Origin: an uncultured Treponema sp.
GTDB taxonomy: Bacteria > Spirochaetota > Spirochaetia > Treponematales > Treponemataceae
NCBI RefSeq assembly: GCF_945873775.1
Contig: NZ_CAMCEC010000004.1
Coordinates: forward strand, 62,001 to 126,000
Length of the DNA stretch: 64,000 bases
Reading direction: 5' to 3'
A program made the translations under genes and the position numbers. A model generated the notes under the pieces. The model had not been told where the DNA came from, made no database searches, and saw nothing but the letters and a program-made list of their open reading frames with translations. Below are positions 53,648 to 62,384 of this stretch, piece after piece; position 1 is the stretch's first letter; each line of letters opens with the position of its first letter.

Positions 53648-54319
53648 ATGAAAATCACTTGTTTTATGTACGCGAGCCTTGATGGGCGGATTGACTGCGC
53701 GATGACCGAAAAAATCGACCCGGAGGCGAAGGCTTATTACACGCACCTTGCGTCGTTTGGGGATTTTACGCAGATTAACGGAAAGACGACGAACGCGATG
53801 CACTACGCGGAAAACGGCGTTTTTGAGGCGAAAAATTACCGTGCGTGTGGCGAAACTTTTTTTAAGGCGGAAGATGCGGCCGGCTATCAGGTTTGCATGG
53901 ACACGAAAGGAACTTTGCTTTGGAACACGAACCTTGTTGACGGAAAACCGCTGATTGTTGTGACGAGCGAAAATGCGGGCGCGGAATATCTGGATTATCT
54001 GAAGTCAAAAAAAATCTCGTATATCACGTGCGGCGCAGAAAAAATCGACTTGAAGAAGACGGTTGCTGTTCTTGAAAAAGAATTCGGCGTGAAAAAAGCT
54101 GTGATTACTGGAGGCGGACACATAAATGGCTCGTTCCTTGACGTGGGCTTGATTGACGAAGTTGAAATGATGTTCGGCGCGGGAATTGACGGACGCGAAG
54201 GCTGGGCTGCAAGTTTTGACGGCAGGCCGCAGGACAGAAACCCAGTCGCGCTGGAGCTGCTTGACGTTGAGCGGCTTGAAAACGATACGGTGCTTTTGAA
54301 ATACAAGGTGAGGAAGTAG
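53648..54319 (+). CDS. RibD C-terminal / dihydrofolate-reductase-fold protein
   Basis: A 223-residue protein starting MKITCFMYASLDGRIDC, typical of RibD reductase domains, with ITGGGHINGSFLDVGLIDEVEM (about 158-179) as the second family signature. It probably reduces a small substrate with NADPH; whether it serves flavin synthesis or a side reaction is unknown since no rib genes are present. AGGAG precedes the ATG. Confidence 0.85.
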   Translation: MKITCFMYASLDGRIDCAMTEKIDPEAKAYYTHLASFGDFTQINGKTTNAMHYAENGVFEAKNYRACGETFFKAEDAAGYQVCMDTKGTLLWNTNLVDGKPLIVVTSENAGAEYLDYLKSKKISYITCGAEKIDLKKTVAVLEKEFGVKKAVITGGGHINGSFLDVGLIDEVEMMFGAGIDGREGWAASFDGRPQDRNPVALELLDVERLENDTVLLKYKVRK

Positions 54320-54367
54320 AAAAAAAGTTTGCTAAACTGTCATTCCTGAACTAACAAGGTTGTCATT

Positions 54368-54392
54368 CCCGCACTTGATGCGGGAATTTTTT
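54368..54392 (+). terminator. Rho-independent terminator from a repeat half
   Basis: CCCGCA / TGCGGG (extended by ATT/AAT) and then T6 after the RibD-like gene. The text TGTCATTCCCGCA at its start makes it a single half of the ATGACA palindrome family used as a terminator. Confidence 0.75.
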
Positions 54393-54394
54393 AC

Positions 54395-54665
54395 TGACCG
54401 CATACAATTTCTGCTTGCGTTAAAATAACGTTTGCTGACTTGACGTGCTTTCTTGAAACGTTATGGTAACGTTCCTTGAACTGGCGTAATTTCTTCAAAC
54501 ATTATTTTGATTTTCTTTGACTGCGCATGATTTCAGACAGCGTTATTTTAACGTTTGTTGACCGCAAGTGATTTTGACAAACGTTACTGTAACGTTCGCT
54601 GTCCGCGTGTAATTTTTAAAAACGTTATAGCAACATTCATCATCTGCGCGTAATTTTCTAAAACG
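54395..54665. repeat. 41-bp tandem palindrome array (AACGTTA type)
   Basis: Six full units of exactly 41 bp begin at 54420, 54461, 54502, 54543, 54584 and 54625, plus part of one before. The palindrome AACGTTA-N3-TAACGTT spans unit joints, and the spacer is near GCTGACCGCGTGTAATTT then TTNAAA. Units vary at about a quarter of positions. The remaining gap (54666-54920) has no gene I can support. Confidence 0.85.
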
Positions 54666-54920
54666 TTCTATTCTATTTCAGAAGAAAAATTATCTAGCGT
54701 GCTTTCTGTCCATTTGCGGCTTAAAACATCACGAGAACTTCAGTAACTGGCATTTCAAGCCACAAAATTTCAGCACCGAACAAAAGCAGCAGGGCAAGAA
54801 TCCGCTTATTACAAGTCCTCTGGAAACTGAAATGCAGACCGCCGCCGGAAGCCCCCGGAAATCCTTACATATTGTTTACGAATCTTCTTACGAAAACCCG
54901 AACGATAACAAAGAATCCCC

Positions 54921-55838
54921 CTACTTCACTTCCACGAGCTGGTAGTTTCTTGTGCCGCCGCCGAGTTTTTCAAGCTGCTCGACCATTCCAACGCGGTGGG
55001 CGGCTTTCCATTCGGATTTTGTGGCGTTGTCAACATCGGCTTTTTCAATCACAAAGTCCAAAGTGCATTGCTCAAGGGCGACGATGTCGCTGGAGGCGAT
55101 GATTCCGATTTTTCCGAGATTTTTTGCGCCTCGGCAGTTGTCCTGTGGGTCGATGTCGTCAAGAACGTTGATGAACGCCCAGTTTTTCTTGTAGTCAAGT
55201 GCGGCTTTTGCTGCGTCGGCAAAACTTTTTTCAAGAACATCCGCCGGAGTGCTGTGGTAATGGCTTTCGTCCGTGCCGCCAGAGTGGATAATGCACTTTC
55301 CGCTTCGATTTGCAAGACAGAGCGAGATATTCTTGATGTTTCCGTCAAACGCGGGGAGCATATGAAGCCGGACTCGGAAAACCGAAATCAGCGTGTCAAA
55401 ATCGGCGAATTCTTTTCCTGTGCGTGCATATTTCAAAAGATTTCCGCCGCTCAAAGGAAGGTCGATATAGTCGTTGTCGCTCAGCATCACGCATTTTCCG
55501 ATTTCCGCAAATCCGTGCTGCCTCGCATACGAAAGATTCATCTCCGAAGTTCGCCTGTTGCCCGAAAGTCCGTTTCCGTCAAACATCGTGCCGCCGGTTG
55601 TTTTCACAAGGTCGCGCAAAAGCTCCGGCTGCAGAACTTCCTCGTCAGGTCCGCCGAAACTCACCTTGATTCCCACGTTTCCCTCGATTTTCTGGTTCAG
55701 CGCGCGGTAGACTTTCATCAGCCCTGCGGAAGAAACATCGCGCGTAAAATATACGACGCTTTGATTTTGGGCAAAGAGTCCGGTCGCAAAAACACATAAC
55801 AAACCAAACACAAAAATCAGTTTTTCAAATTTTCTCAT
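54921..55838 (-). CDS. Exported DUF362-like protein
   Basis: A 305-residue protein with a signal peptide (1-23, TGLFAQ) and DUF362-style text: VYFTRDVSSAG, GIKVSFGGPDE, KTTGGTMFDGN, ARQHGF, NVLDDIDPQDNCRG. The two 4Fe-4S motifs that many DUF362 proteins carry are absent, and relatives are usually cytoplasmic. Last gene of an operon of four exported proteins, one base after the CMD gene. Confidence 0.8.
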   Translation of the reverse strand: MRKFEKLIFVFGLLCVFATGLFAQNQSVVYFTRDVSSAGLMKVYRALNQKIEGNVGIKVSFGGPDEEVLQPELLRDLVKTTGGTMFDGNGLSGNRRTSEMNLSYARQHGFAEIGKCVMLSDNDYIDLPLSGGNLLKYARTGKEFADFDTLISVFRVRLHMLPAFDGNIKNISLCLANRSGKCIIHSGGTDESHYHSTPADVLEKSFADAAKAALDYKKNWAFINVLDDIDPQDNCRGAKNLGKIGIIASSDIVALEQCTLDFVIEKADVDNATKSEWKAAHRVGMVEQLEKLGGGTRNYQLVEVK

Positions 55839-55839
55839 T

Positions 55840-56649
55840 CTAGTTCACCTCGTTTACAACCCGAATTGCGTTCAGACTGCGCGGATAACCGATATACGGA
55901 AGAATCTGGCTCACCGTTACAATCAGATATTCCTTTGAATTCCCAACGTTGATGTTCGCCCGAATGTGGCTTGCAAGCTGAGGCTCGCATCCGCCCTGAC
56001 TTGCAAGAAAGCAAAAAGTAATCAGTTCACGCTGACGGTCAGTAAGTCCGGTTCTCGTGTAATAATCGCCAAAACAATTATCAGCAAGCCAATAACTGAT
56101 TATCCGACCGCTTTCATCACCGCTTAACCAAGATTCGCGCGTCCTCTCGCCAAAAAAATCAATCTGCTTCTGATTTCCAGCACGAAGCCTTGAATTTTCA
56201 CCATCCGCCTCATCGTTCACAGTTTTCTGGCTTTCAAGCGGAAGCTTTATTTTATGCGCCTTAAAAACACGATTCGCCGCATCCAAAAACGGCCGAGTCT
56301 TTCCAAATCCAAGATAAGCTGTCGCCTGATAAACAACCTCCTTTGCCTCAACCGCCGTCACACTGCCGGAAGAAAGAGCCTTGTCCAGCGCAACCTCAAA
56401 TTCCTCTTTGCCCTGAACGCCAAGCAACGCCGCCAGCACCGCAAGATTCCGTTCCTTTTCACCGATTTTCCCATTCGCATAAGCAGGAACTTCGCCATCC
56501 GAAAAATTCCGGAAAGTCTGCATAAATTCCCCGTCACTCTTAAAAAGCGAATCATCCAGTTTTGATTTACCAATTTTCGCCCCAGCTTCCGCGCCACAAA
56601 AAGCCATCGCGCAAACAAAAATTGTCAATGTTGTGATTAAATGTTTCAT
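55840..56649 (-). CDS. Exported carboxymuconolactone decarboxylase-family protein
   Basis: A 269-residue protein: signal peptide (about 1-22, CGAEAG) and two AhpD/CMD-like units (about 50-125 and 190-265; KERNLAVLAALLG, RQRELITFCFLAS). The catalytic CxxC of AhpD is not present, so it is more like the decarboxylase branch or a non-enzymatic member. ATG 56649 follows GGAGG. Such proteins are normally cytoplasmic; the leader peptide is unusual. Confidence 0.85.
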   Translation of the reverse strand: MKHLITTLTIFVCAMAFCGAEAGAKIGKSKLDDSLFKSDGEFMQTFRNFSDGEVPAYANGKIGEKERNLAVLAALLGVQGKEEFEVALDKALSSGSVTAVEAKEVVYQATAYLGFGKTRPFLDAANRVFKAHKIKLPLESQKTVNDEADGENSRLRAGNQKQIDFFGERTRESWLSGDESGRIISYWLADNCFGDYYTRTGLTDRQRELITFCFLASQGGCEPQLASHIRANINVGNSKEYLIVTVSQILPYIGYPRSLNAIRVVNEVN

Positions 56650-56712
56650 ATTTTCCTCCAAAAAAAACAATGAAAAAATTTCAATTTCCGAGTTGTCTTT
56701 TTTATATGTTTC

Positions 56713-57234
56713 TCACTTTCCCAGTTTCGCATATTCCGCAGGGTCAACTTCTTCAAGCCATTCTGTTGAAACGTCCGGATTTTTCTGCATTACGGAAAGG
56801 TGCTGCATTATCGCATTCGATGCGGCTCCGTGCCAGTGCTTTACGCCTTCTGGAATTGTTGCAACCACGCCGGGCTTTAGTTCAACAGGTTTTTCGCCCC
56901 AAATCTGATAGAATCCGCGTCCGGCTTCCGTCACAAGAATCTGACATGAGCCGTGATGAACGTGCCAGAAAGTGTGCGCGCCTTTTGTAAAAGTTACATT
57001 TGAAACACTTATGCTGTCCGCCGCCATTGATTTATGAAAACTTCTTCCTGTGAAATATTTTTCGTAATTAACATTCGGACCGCCAAGTGGAAAAATTGTT
57101 CCCTTTTCTTTTTTCAAATCCTTCATAACTGATTTTTCTGAAGGATAGCCCGATGTTTCAGTTTTTGTCTGTGCGAACATAACCGAACCTCCTGCAATAA
57201 CCGCCGCCATAATTACGCCAAAAAATCTTTTCAT
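56713..57234 (-). CDS. Exported cupin-domain protein
   Basis: A 173-residue protein with a signal peptide (1-21, SVMFAQ) and one cupin domain: motif 1 FWHVHHGSCQILV (about 100), motif 2 IPEGVKHWHGA (about 136). Its end EWLEEVDPAEYAKLGK matches the cytoplasmic cupin at 51849, indicating duplication and gain of export. The leader contains element B3, which ends at the GGAGG site before the ATG. Confidence 0.88.
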   Translation of the reverse strand: MKRFFGVIMAAVIAGGSVMFAQTKTETSGYPSEKSVMKDLKKEKGTIFPLGGPNVNYEKYFTGRSFHKSMAADSISVSNVTFTKGAHTFWHVHHGSCQILVTEAGRGFYQIWGEKPVELKPGVVATIPEGVKHWHGAASNAIMQHLSVMQKNPDVSTEWLEEVDPAEYAKLGK

Positions 57235-57243
57235 GTTTCCTCC

Positions 57244-57399
57244 AAAAAAAGTCAATGAGAAAATCTCAATTTTCGATTTGACTTTTTTAAGTTGTTTCGC
57301 AACACAGTGAGAAACAACAGTTGATATAAAAGTTTGCAACGCAAACTTGTGAACAAAAACTTTGACGCTATTTTAGGCAAAGTTTTTGTTACTTCCTCC
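57244..57399 (-). repeat. Four-hairpin leader element B, copy 3
   Basis: Same order as at 43789 and 44703. Stem IV is changed on both sides (AACAAAAACTTTG / CAAAGTTTTTGTT), the inner part of stem I is GAAAAT / ATTTTC instead of AAAACT / AGTTTT, while the loop GCAACA-AGTGA-type and AGTTTGC-AAC-GCAAACT are kept. The gap continues to 57571 with one repeat half (57419-57447) and nothing else I can name. Confidence 0.85.
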
Positions 57400-57418
57400 A
57401 TATTGATTTATTTTTTTA

Positions 57419-57447
57419 TGTCATTCCTGTGCTTGACACAGGAATCT
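57419..57447. repeat. Single half of the ATGACA palindrome family
   Basis: TGTCATTCCTGTG, a TTGA-type loop, CACAGGAATCT. It matches the left half of the elements at 8507 and 60824 and is followed by a T-rich run. Confidence 0.6.
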
Positions 57448-57571
57448 ATTTAATTTTTTTTCTAAGAGATTGCCGAATCAATGCAGCCCCTTCGGTGTGC
57501 TTTACGCCAATAACAGAAAGCCAAGTCTTGCAATGGCATACATTCAAGCCTGACAATTCCGCGCCTAACAT

Positions 57572-58636
57572 TTATTTCAAATTCGTCTTAAAAAAGTCCG
57601 TAATTTTTTCAAACGGAATTTTTTCCAAGTTGTCATACAAGTCCGTATGAACTGCGCCCGGCACAATGTAAAGTTCCTTGTTGTCGCCCTTAAGCCGCTT
57701 AAATACATCCTCGCTGAAATATCTTGAATGAGCATTTTCACCGTGAACCAGCAGAACTGGAGCTTCAATTTCGTCAACATAAGCAAGAATCGGCGTGTTA
57801 ATCATTCCAAGAACCCAAGTTTTTGCCCAGCCCTGACCTGGATTATTCACCGAATTCTTGTGATAACCGCGCTGAATGTAATAATCCCAGTATTCCTTCT
57901 GAAACTGCGGCTCATTCCCTGTAAGTTTTGCCGCCCGACCGCCATTCAATTCAGGCTTTCCTGCAAGATAATCCTTTGTTCTCTGCGCACTCAACGTTTC
58001 CTTTGTCTTTTTTCGGGCTTCCGCATTGTCGTTCACGTCGTTGTAGCCGTTCGCCATAACCCGGTGCATATCGTACATCGTGATTGCCGCAGTCGCCTTG
58101 ATTCTTGTGTCAATCGAAGCCGCATTCAAGGCAATTCCGCCCCAGCCGCAAATTCCAATCGCCCCGATTTTTTCAGGATCAACGCCGCCGTAAGTCGAAA
58201 GAAAATCCACCGCCGCGCAAAAATCTTCCGTGTTTATATCAAGTGAAGTTACATTTCGAGCCTCGCCGCCAGAATCCCCAGTAAAAGAAGGGTCAAACGC
58301 AAGAGTTAAAAATCCGCGCGAAGCCATCTGATTCGCATAAAAACCCGCAACCTGCTCCTTCACCGAACCGTAAGAACCTCCAACCACAATTCCCGGCATT
58401 TTTCCAGCTGAATTTTTTGGCGTGTACAAATCGCCCACAAGCGTAATCCCAAACCTGTTGTGAAAAGCCACCCGCTCACGCACAACATTTTCCGCAAGCT
58501 CAAAAGTATAACGGTCATTTTTAATCGCCTTTGCCGACAACGCTTTTTTCACAGTCTTTGAACTATCCGCAAATGCCGCCGAAACCAAATTTCCAGCTGC
58601 CACCACAGCCAAAACATAACGCAAAAGTTTTTTCAT
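57572..58636 (-). CDS. Exported alpha/beta hydrolase (dienelactone hydrolase-like)
   Basis: A 354-residue protein with a signal peptide (1-24, SAAFAD) and an alpha/beta hydrolase core: GIVVGGSYGSVKEQ, FDPSFTGDSGG, the nucleophile elbow GICGWGG with Cys in place of Ser, LLVHGENAHSRYF and the catalytic His in GAVHTDLY. It probably hydrolyses an ester or lactone outside the inner membrane. First gene of the exported operon; GGAGG lies before ATG 58636. Confidence 0.87.
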   Translation of the reverse strand: MKKLLRYVLAVVAAGNLVSAAFADSSKTVKKALSAKAIKNDRYTFELAENVVRERVAFHNRFGITLVGDLYTPKNSAGKMPGIVVGGSYGSVKEQVAGFYANQMASRGFLTLAFDPSFTGDSGGEARNVTSLDINTEDFCAAVDFLSTYGGVDPEKIGAIGICGWGGIALNAASIDTRIKATAAITMYDMHRVMANGYNDVNDNAEARKKTKETLSAQRTKDYLAGKPELNGGRAAKLTGNEPQFQKEYWDYYIQRGYHKNSVNNPGQGWAKTWVLGMINTPILAYVDEIEAPVLLVHGENAHSRYFSEDVFKRLKGDNKELYIVPGAVHTDLYDNLEKIPFEKITDFFKTNLK

Positions 58637-58712
58637 ATTTCCTCCATGTATGTACATGTCAAGCAAACGAGTTTTAAGCCAACAAAAGCACGAACTCTCA
58701 ATTTCTGTTCAA

Positions 58713-58741
58713 AATATACATTATGCATTATGATATGTCTA
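58713..58741 (-). promoter_or_regulatory. Promoter of the exported-protein operon
   Basis: Minus strand TAGACA (58741-58736), 17-bp spacer containing a direct repeat CATAATG, and TATATT (58718-58713). The leader is about 70 bases. Confidence 0.5.
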
Positions 58742-58781
58742 ATATTTATTTCTTATTTCAAGATATGCACAAAATGAATGA

Positions 58782-59040
58782 AGGTAAAATTCCGCAGGCA
58801 AAAAATGTGTTTTGACAGGTCGCGGAATGATTCCGATAGGAGAAATAAAACAAATTCAGCAAACGGAATTTTTCCGCGACAAGAAAAGAAGCAAATTCGC
58901 CTTGCGGAATTATTCCGTTCGTTAAAAATATGCTTAGACAGCTTTCGGAATTATTCCGTTTTAAGAAATTGCTTTTGGTCAGCAAACGGAATAGTTCCGA
59001 TTCAAGAAATTACATTAATTTGGCTCGCGGAATTTTTTTA
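58782..59040. repeat. 41-bp tandem palindrome array (CGGAAT-ATTCCG type)
   Basis: Units of exactly 41 bp begin at 58823, 58864, 58905, 58946, 58987 and 59028, with a partial one before. Each opens with CGGAAT-N-ATTCCG. On the opposite strand the spacer reads TTTGCTGACC then AATTTCTTAAA, the same spacer as in the 54395 array. Downstream to 59227 is a degenerate continuation (GTTGGGCAATGCG) and no gene. Confidence 0.85.
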
Positions 59041-59227
59041 TAAAGGAAAATTGAACAAAATCGAGCCATGAAACTTTTTACATGAGCAAAAAACGTGTTG
59101 GGCAATGCGTGAAATTATTTCAACAGGCAAAAAATGCTCTAGGAAAGAAAAATATAATAATGCAATGGAAAAATACCGCTACCATTGCCCTGCTTTGATT
59201 TTTGTGTAATTCCTTTGCACGGTTTTA

Positions 59228-59293
59228 TGTCATCTTCGGGCTTGACCCGAAGATCTGTCACAGGAGATCCTCCGGTCAAGCCCGAGTATGACA
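59228..59293. repeat. REPIN-like double palindrome (copy 2)
   Basis: TGTCAT and ATGACA ends, left hairpin CTTCGGG..CCCGAAG, right half GGTCAAGCCC, joined by AGATCT..AGATCC. Same layout as at 8507 and 60824. Confidence 0.7.
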
Positions 59294-59357
59294 AGGAAGT
59301 AAGCGAACAATGACAATTTTCATTTTGTCATTTCCCGACGTGACCGAGCAATTTCTC

Positions 59358-60653
59358 TTACTCGCCTTTGTAATTATAATTTATAATCTCATCTAAAAGC
59401 GAATAGTTGCAGTTTCCGATACTTATTGTTTTCCACTGCTCTTCCGTTCCTTTATAGTTTACTGCTTTCAAGCTGCTGCAATCATAGAATGCATAAGCCT
59501 TAATAGAAGTAACACTAGCAGGAATTGTCACGCTTGTTAAACTGCTACAACCATTGAATGCGTTTCCACCGATAGAAGCAACGCTATCAGGAATTGTTAC
59601 GCTTGTTAAGTTACTGCAATTACAGAATGCATAGCTATAGATAGCTGTAACACTATTTGGAATGGTTACACTTGTTAAATTTCCGGCAGCAGCCATTAAA
59701 GTTGTTCCGTCGTTTGTATAAATACAGTTTTCATAACTTTTATATGCTGAATTACTTTCAGATACTGTCAATTCTGTTAGGCTTGTGCAACCAGCAACTA
59801 TACCAAAGTCGATGGAAGCAACGCTGCTGGGAATATTCAAACTTGTTAATCCAATGCACGCATAGAATGCACGGCTACCGATAGAAGTAACTCTATCTGG
59901 AATTATTACACTTGTTAAACTGCCGCAACCATCGAACGCACTAGCACCAATAGAAGCAACACCGGCAGGAATTGTCACGCTTGTTAAGCTGCTGCAATTA
60001 CAGAATGTAGAATCAGCAATAGAAGTAACACTGTCGGGAATGCTTACGCTTGTTAAGCTGGTGCACCCAGAGAAAGCAGAACCACCAATAGAAGTAACGC
60101 TGTCGGGAATGCTAATACTTGTTAAACTACTGCAATGATAGAACGCAGAACTACCAATAGAAGCAACACCGGCAGGAATTGTCACACTTGTTAAGCTGCT
60201 GCAATTAGAGAACGCACCATTTCCGATTGATTCAACGCTATCCGGAATGCTCACACTTGTTAAATTGCTAGAATTTTGAAATGCAGCTTCACCGATAGAA
60301 TCAAGACCTGTAGTTTGGCTTAAATCAAGGTTGATTTTTGCCTTTCCGTTATTTTTCAGTGCAGTCTTAATCGCAGATATTGTATCGCCTGTTATTGCTC
60401 CAGTTACTGTGATGTTATGCTCGCCGGCAGACAGATTTTCTATTATGTTGGCAACATCTGTAGCATTTGCTGAAACTTCTTTTATTTCCGGTTTTGATGG
60501 ATTTTATATTTGATTTGTTGCCTGCTCGCTGTTATCATCAGAGCCTCCGCTTGAGCCATCTGAGCAGGAAGGGAATGTGAATGCGAGGCTAAGAGCTAGA
60601 ATTAAGGCTGCTGCCACACGGGGGGGGGTAGTGGAATGGAAGTTGATTTTCAT
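59358..60653 (-). pseudogene. BspA-like leucine-rich-repeat lipoprotein, interrupted by an in-frame stop
   Basis: From ATG 60653 (GGAG upstream) the frame encodes a lipoprotein signal (LALSLAFTFPSC) and a Ser/Gly linker, meets TAA at codon 50 (60504-60506), then continues in the same frame with a conserved spacer and about eleven 23-residue repeats of the form SIPDSVTSIG-AF-CSSLTS to 59358. Full length would be 431 residues. A run of nine C (60620-60628) lies 25 bases after the start. BspA-like proteins usually bind host or bacterial surfaces. Confidence 0.85.
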
Positions 60654-60823
60654 TTTATCTCCATAAAAATAGATTTGTTGTATATCTATAATTATAGTGA
60701 GTTTATTTGAAATGACAACTTAAACGGCAAAAAAAGTGAAAAAAAATCCGTATGGCAAAGGAGGCAGCCACACGGACAGGGGATTGCCGTGTCGGAGTAC
60801 GACAATGACAGGGTGGCTTTTCG

Positions 60824-60890
60824 TGTCATTCCCGTGCTACGACACAGGAATCTATTGCATGAGATTATCTAGTCAAGCTGGATAATGACA
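60824..60890. repeat. REPIN-like double palindrome (copy 3)
   Basis: TGTCATTCCCGTG..CACAGGAATCT and AGATTATC..GATAATGACA halves, nearly the same sequence as 8507-8581. A further degenerate piece precedes it (ATTGCCGTGTC..ACAATGACA, 60783-60810). The 60654-60994 gap otherwise holds only the MATE promoter. Confidence 0.75.
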
Positions 60891-60957
60891 GTGAGCAAGT
60901 TCAACAATGACAGACGTTCTCACTCAACATTGCATTTCACTCTGTAATCAAAAATTA

Positions 60958-60986
60958 TTGTCAAACTTTATCAGCAGGAATATAAT
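60958..60986 (+). promoter_or_regulatory. Promoter of the MATE gene, probably leaderless
   Basis: TTGTCA (60958-60963), 17-bp spacer, TATAAT (60981-60986), then eight bases to the ATG. No Shine-Dalgarno site fits between. Confidence 0.7.
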
Positions 60987-60994
60987 CTTGCACT

Positions 60995-62350
60995 ATGCAA
61001 ACTGCTTCACAAAAAACATCCGCCGACTTCTTTGGGAGCGGCAGTGTTCTAAAAATATTGCTCAAAATTGCGCCGCCTGTTATGGCTGCCCAGCTTATTC
61101 AGTCGCTTTATAATATAGTAGATAGTTTTTTTGTAGGACGGTATTCTGCGGACGGACTTACGGCTCTTTCTGTGATTTTTCCTGTGCAGTGCCTGATTGT
61201 CGCAATTGCTGTGGGAACTGGAACTGGCGTGAACATTTTGATGACTCGTCTGTATGCGCAGGGAAAAAATAAAGACGCGGATTCAGCCGGCGGAACTGGA
61301 ATTTTTCTTGCTCTTCTTTCTTGGATTTTTCTTTCTATTCTTGCGGAACTGTTTATGGAAAGATTTGTTTCCGTTTCTGCAAAGTCGAAGGAAGCAATGT
61401 ACTATGCATATTTTTACGGAAAGATTGTTACGCTCGGAAGCATAGGAATTTTCTTGGAAAGCATTTTTACAAAGATTCATCAGGCGCAGGGAAACATGAA
61501 GCTCCCGATGATTGCCCAGATTGCAGGAGCTGTAACAAATACTGTTCTTGACCCGATTCTGATTTTTGGCGTTGCTGGAATTGTTCCTGAACTTGGAATT
61601 GCCGGAGCTGCAATTGCGACTGTCGCAGGTCAAGTTGTCGCCGCCGTAATCACAGGAGTTACAGGCTTTAGAAAGATTCCTCCGTTAAAAAAAATCAAAA
61701 TGTTTTCTCTGCCAATTTACAAATTCGGACTGCCTTCTATATTCATGCAGTTCATGTACGTTGTCTACATAATGATTTTGAACATGATACTCGCAGGTTT
61801 TTCTGATTCAGCCGTAACCGTTCTTGGGCTTTATTACAAGTTGCAGACATTCTTTTTTATTCCGCTCTTTGCGTTTCAGACTTGCATTGTGCCTGTGCTT
61901 AGCTACAACTATGCGCGCAAAAGTTTTAACCGCTGTCGGAAAATTGTTTTTGATTCCATTCTGATTGCGTTTGTTCTTATGCTTGCCGGCGTTTTGTGCT
62001 TTGAGCTTATTCCCGGAATTCTCATTCGAGTCTTTTCTGACAGCGCGGAAGTTTTGCAAGACGGAATTCCTGCGTTCAGAATTATCGGCGCAAGTTTTTT
62101 CCCATGCGTTTTTTCTCTGATGACTCCTGTTGTTTTTCAGGCTGTGGGCGACATGAAGAGAAGCCTTTTGCTTTCTGTAATCCGCCAGATTTTTTGCCTG
62201 ATTCCAATATTCTGGATTCTTTCGTTCTTCGGTCTTGTGTACACTTGGATTGCATTTCCTTCCGCCGAAATTATAACAGGAACAGTCGGAATGCTCATGT
62301 ACCGCAACGAAATCAAAAGATGGAAGCAGCTTGAAGTTGATGATGAGTAA
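60995..62350 (+). CDS. MATE-family efflux transporter
   Basis: A 451-residue inner-membrane antiporter with about twelve membrane segments in two six-helix halves; MAAQLIQSLYNIVDSFFVGR in helix 1 and GSIGIFLESIFTKIHQAQGN are family blocks. It exports drugs or metabolites in exchange for Na+ or H+. The ATG is 8 bp from the -10 box, so the mRNA is predicted to be leaderless. Convergent with metA. Confidence 0.92.
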   Translation: MQTASQKTSADFFGSGSVLKILLKIAPPVMAAQLIQSLYNIVDSFFVGRYSADGLTALSVIFPVQCLIVAIAVGTGTGVNILMTRLYAQGKNKDADSAGGTGIFLALLSWIFLSILAELFMERFVSVSAKSKEAMYYAYFYGKIVTLGSIGIFLESIFTKIHQAQGNMKLPMIAQIAGAVTNTVLDPILIFGVAGIVPELGIAGAAIATVAGQVVAAVITGVTGFRKIPPLKKIKMFSLPIYKFGLPSIFMQFMYVVYIMILNMILAGFSDSAVTVLGLYYKLQTFFFIPLFAFQTCIVPVLSYNYARKSFNRCRKIVFDSILIAFVLMLAGVLCFELIPGILIRVFSDSAEVLQDGIPAFRIIGASFFPCVFSLMTPVVFQAVGDMKRSLLLSVIRQIFCLIPIFWILSFFGLVYTWIAFPSAEIITGTVGMLMYRNEIKRWKQLEVDDE

Positions 62351-62384
62351 GAAATTTTAGTTTTATTGAAACTCTTGTTTCCCC

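Noticed and set aside
54395..54665. CRISPR array
   Set aside because: Units are near-identical over their whole length apart from point changes; there are no unique spacers of constant size between fixed repeats, and no cas gene is in the window.
54666..54949. Plus-strand open frame running into the DUF362 3' end (HFKPQNFSTEQ, ETEMQTAAGSP)
   Set aside because: No start codon with ribosome site, overlap with a supported gene, and no family resemblance. It may be a remnant but cannot be supported.
57450..57571. Minus-strand text resembling a gene end (VIGVKHTEGAA)
   Set aside because: Too short and no matching start; possibly chance similarity to the cupin motif GVKHWHGA.
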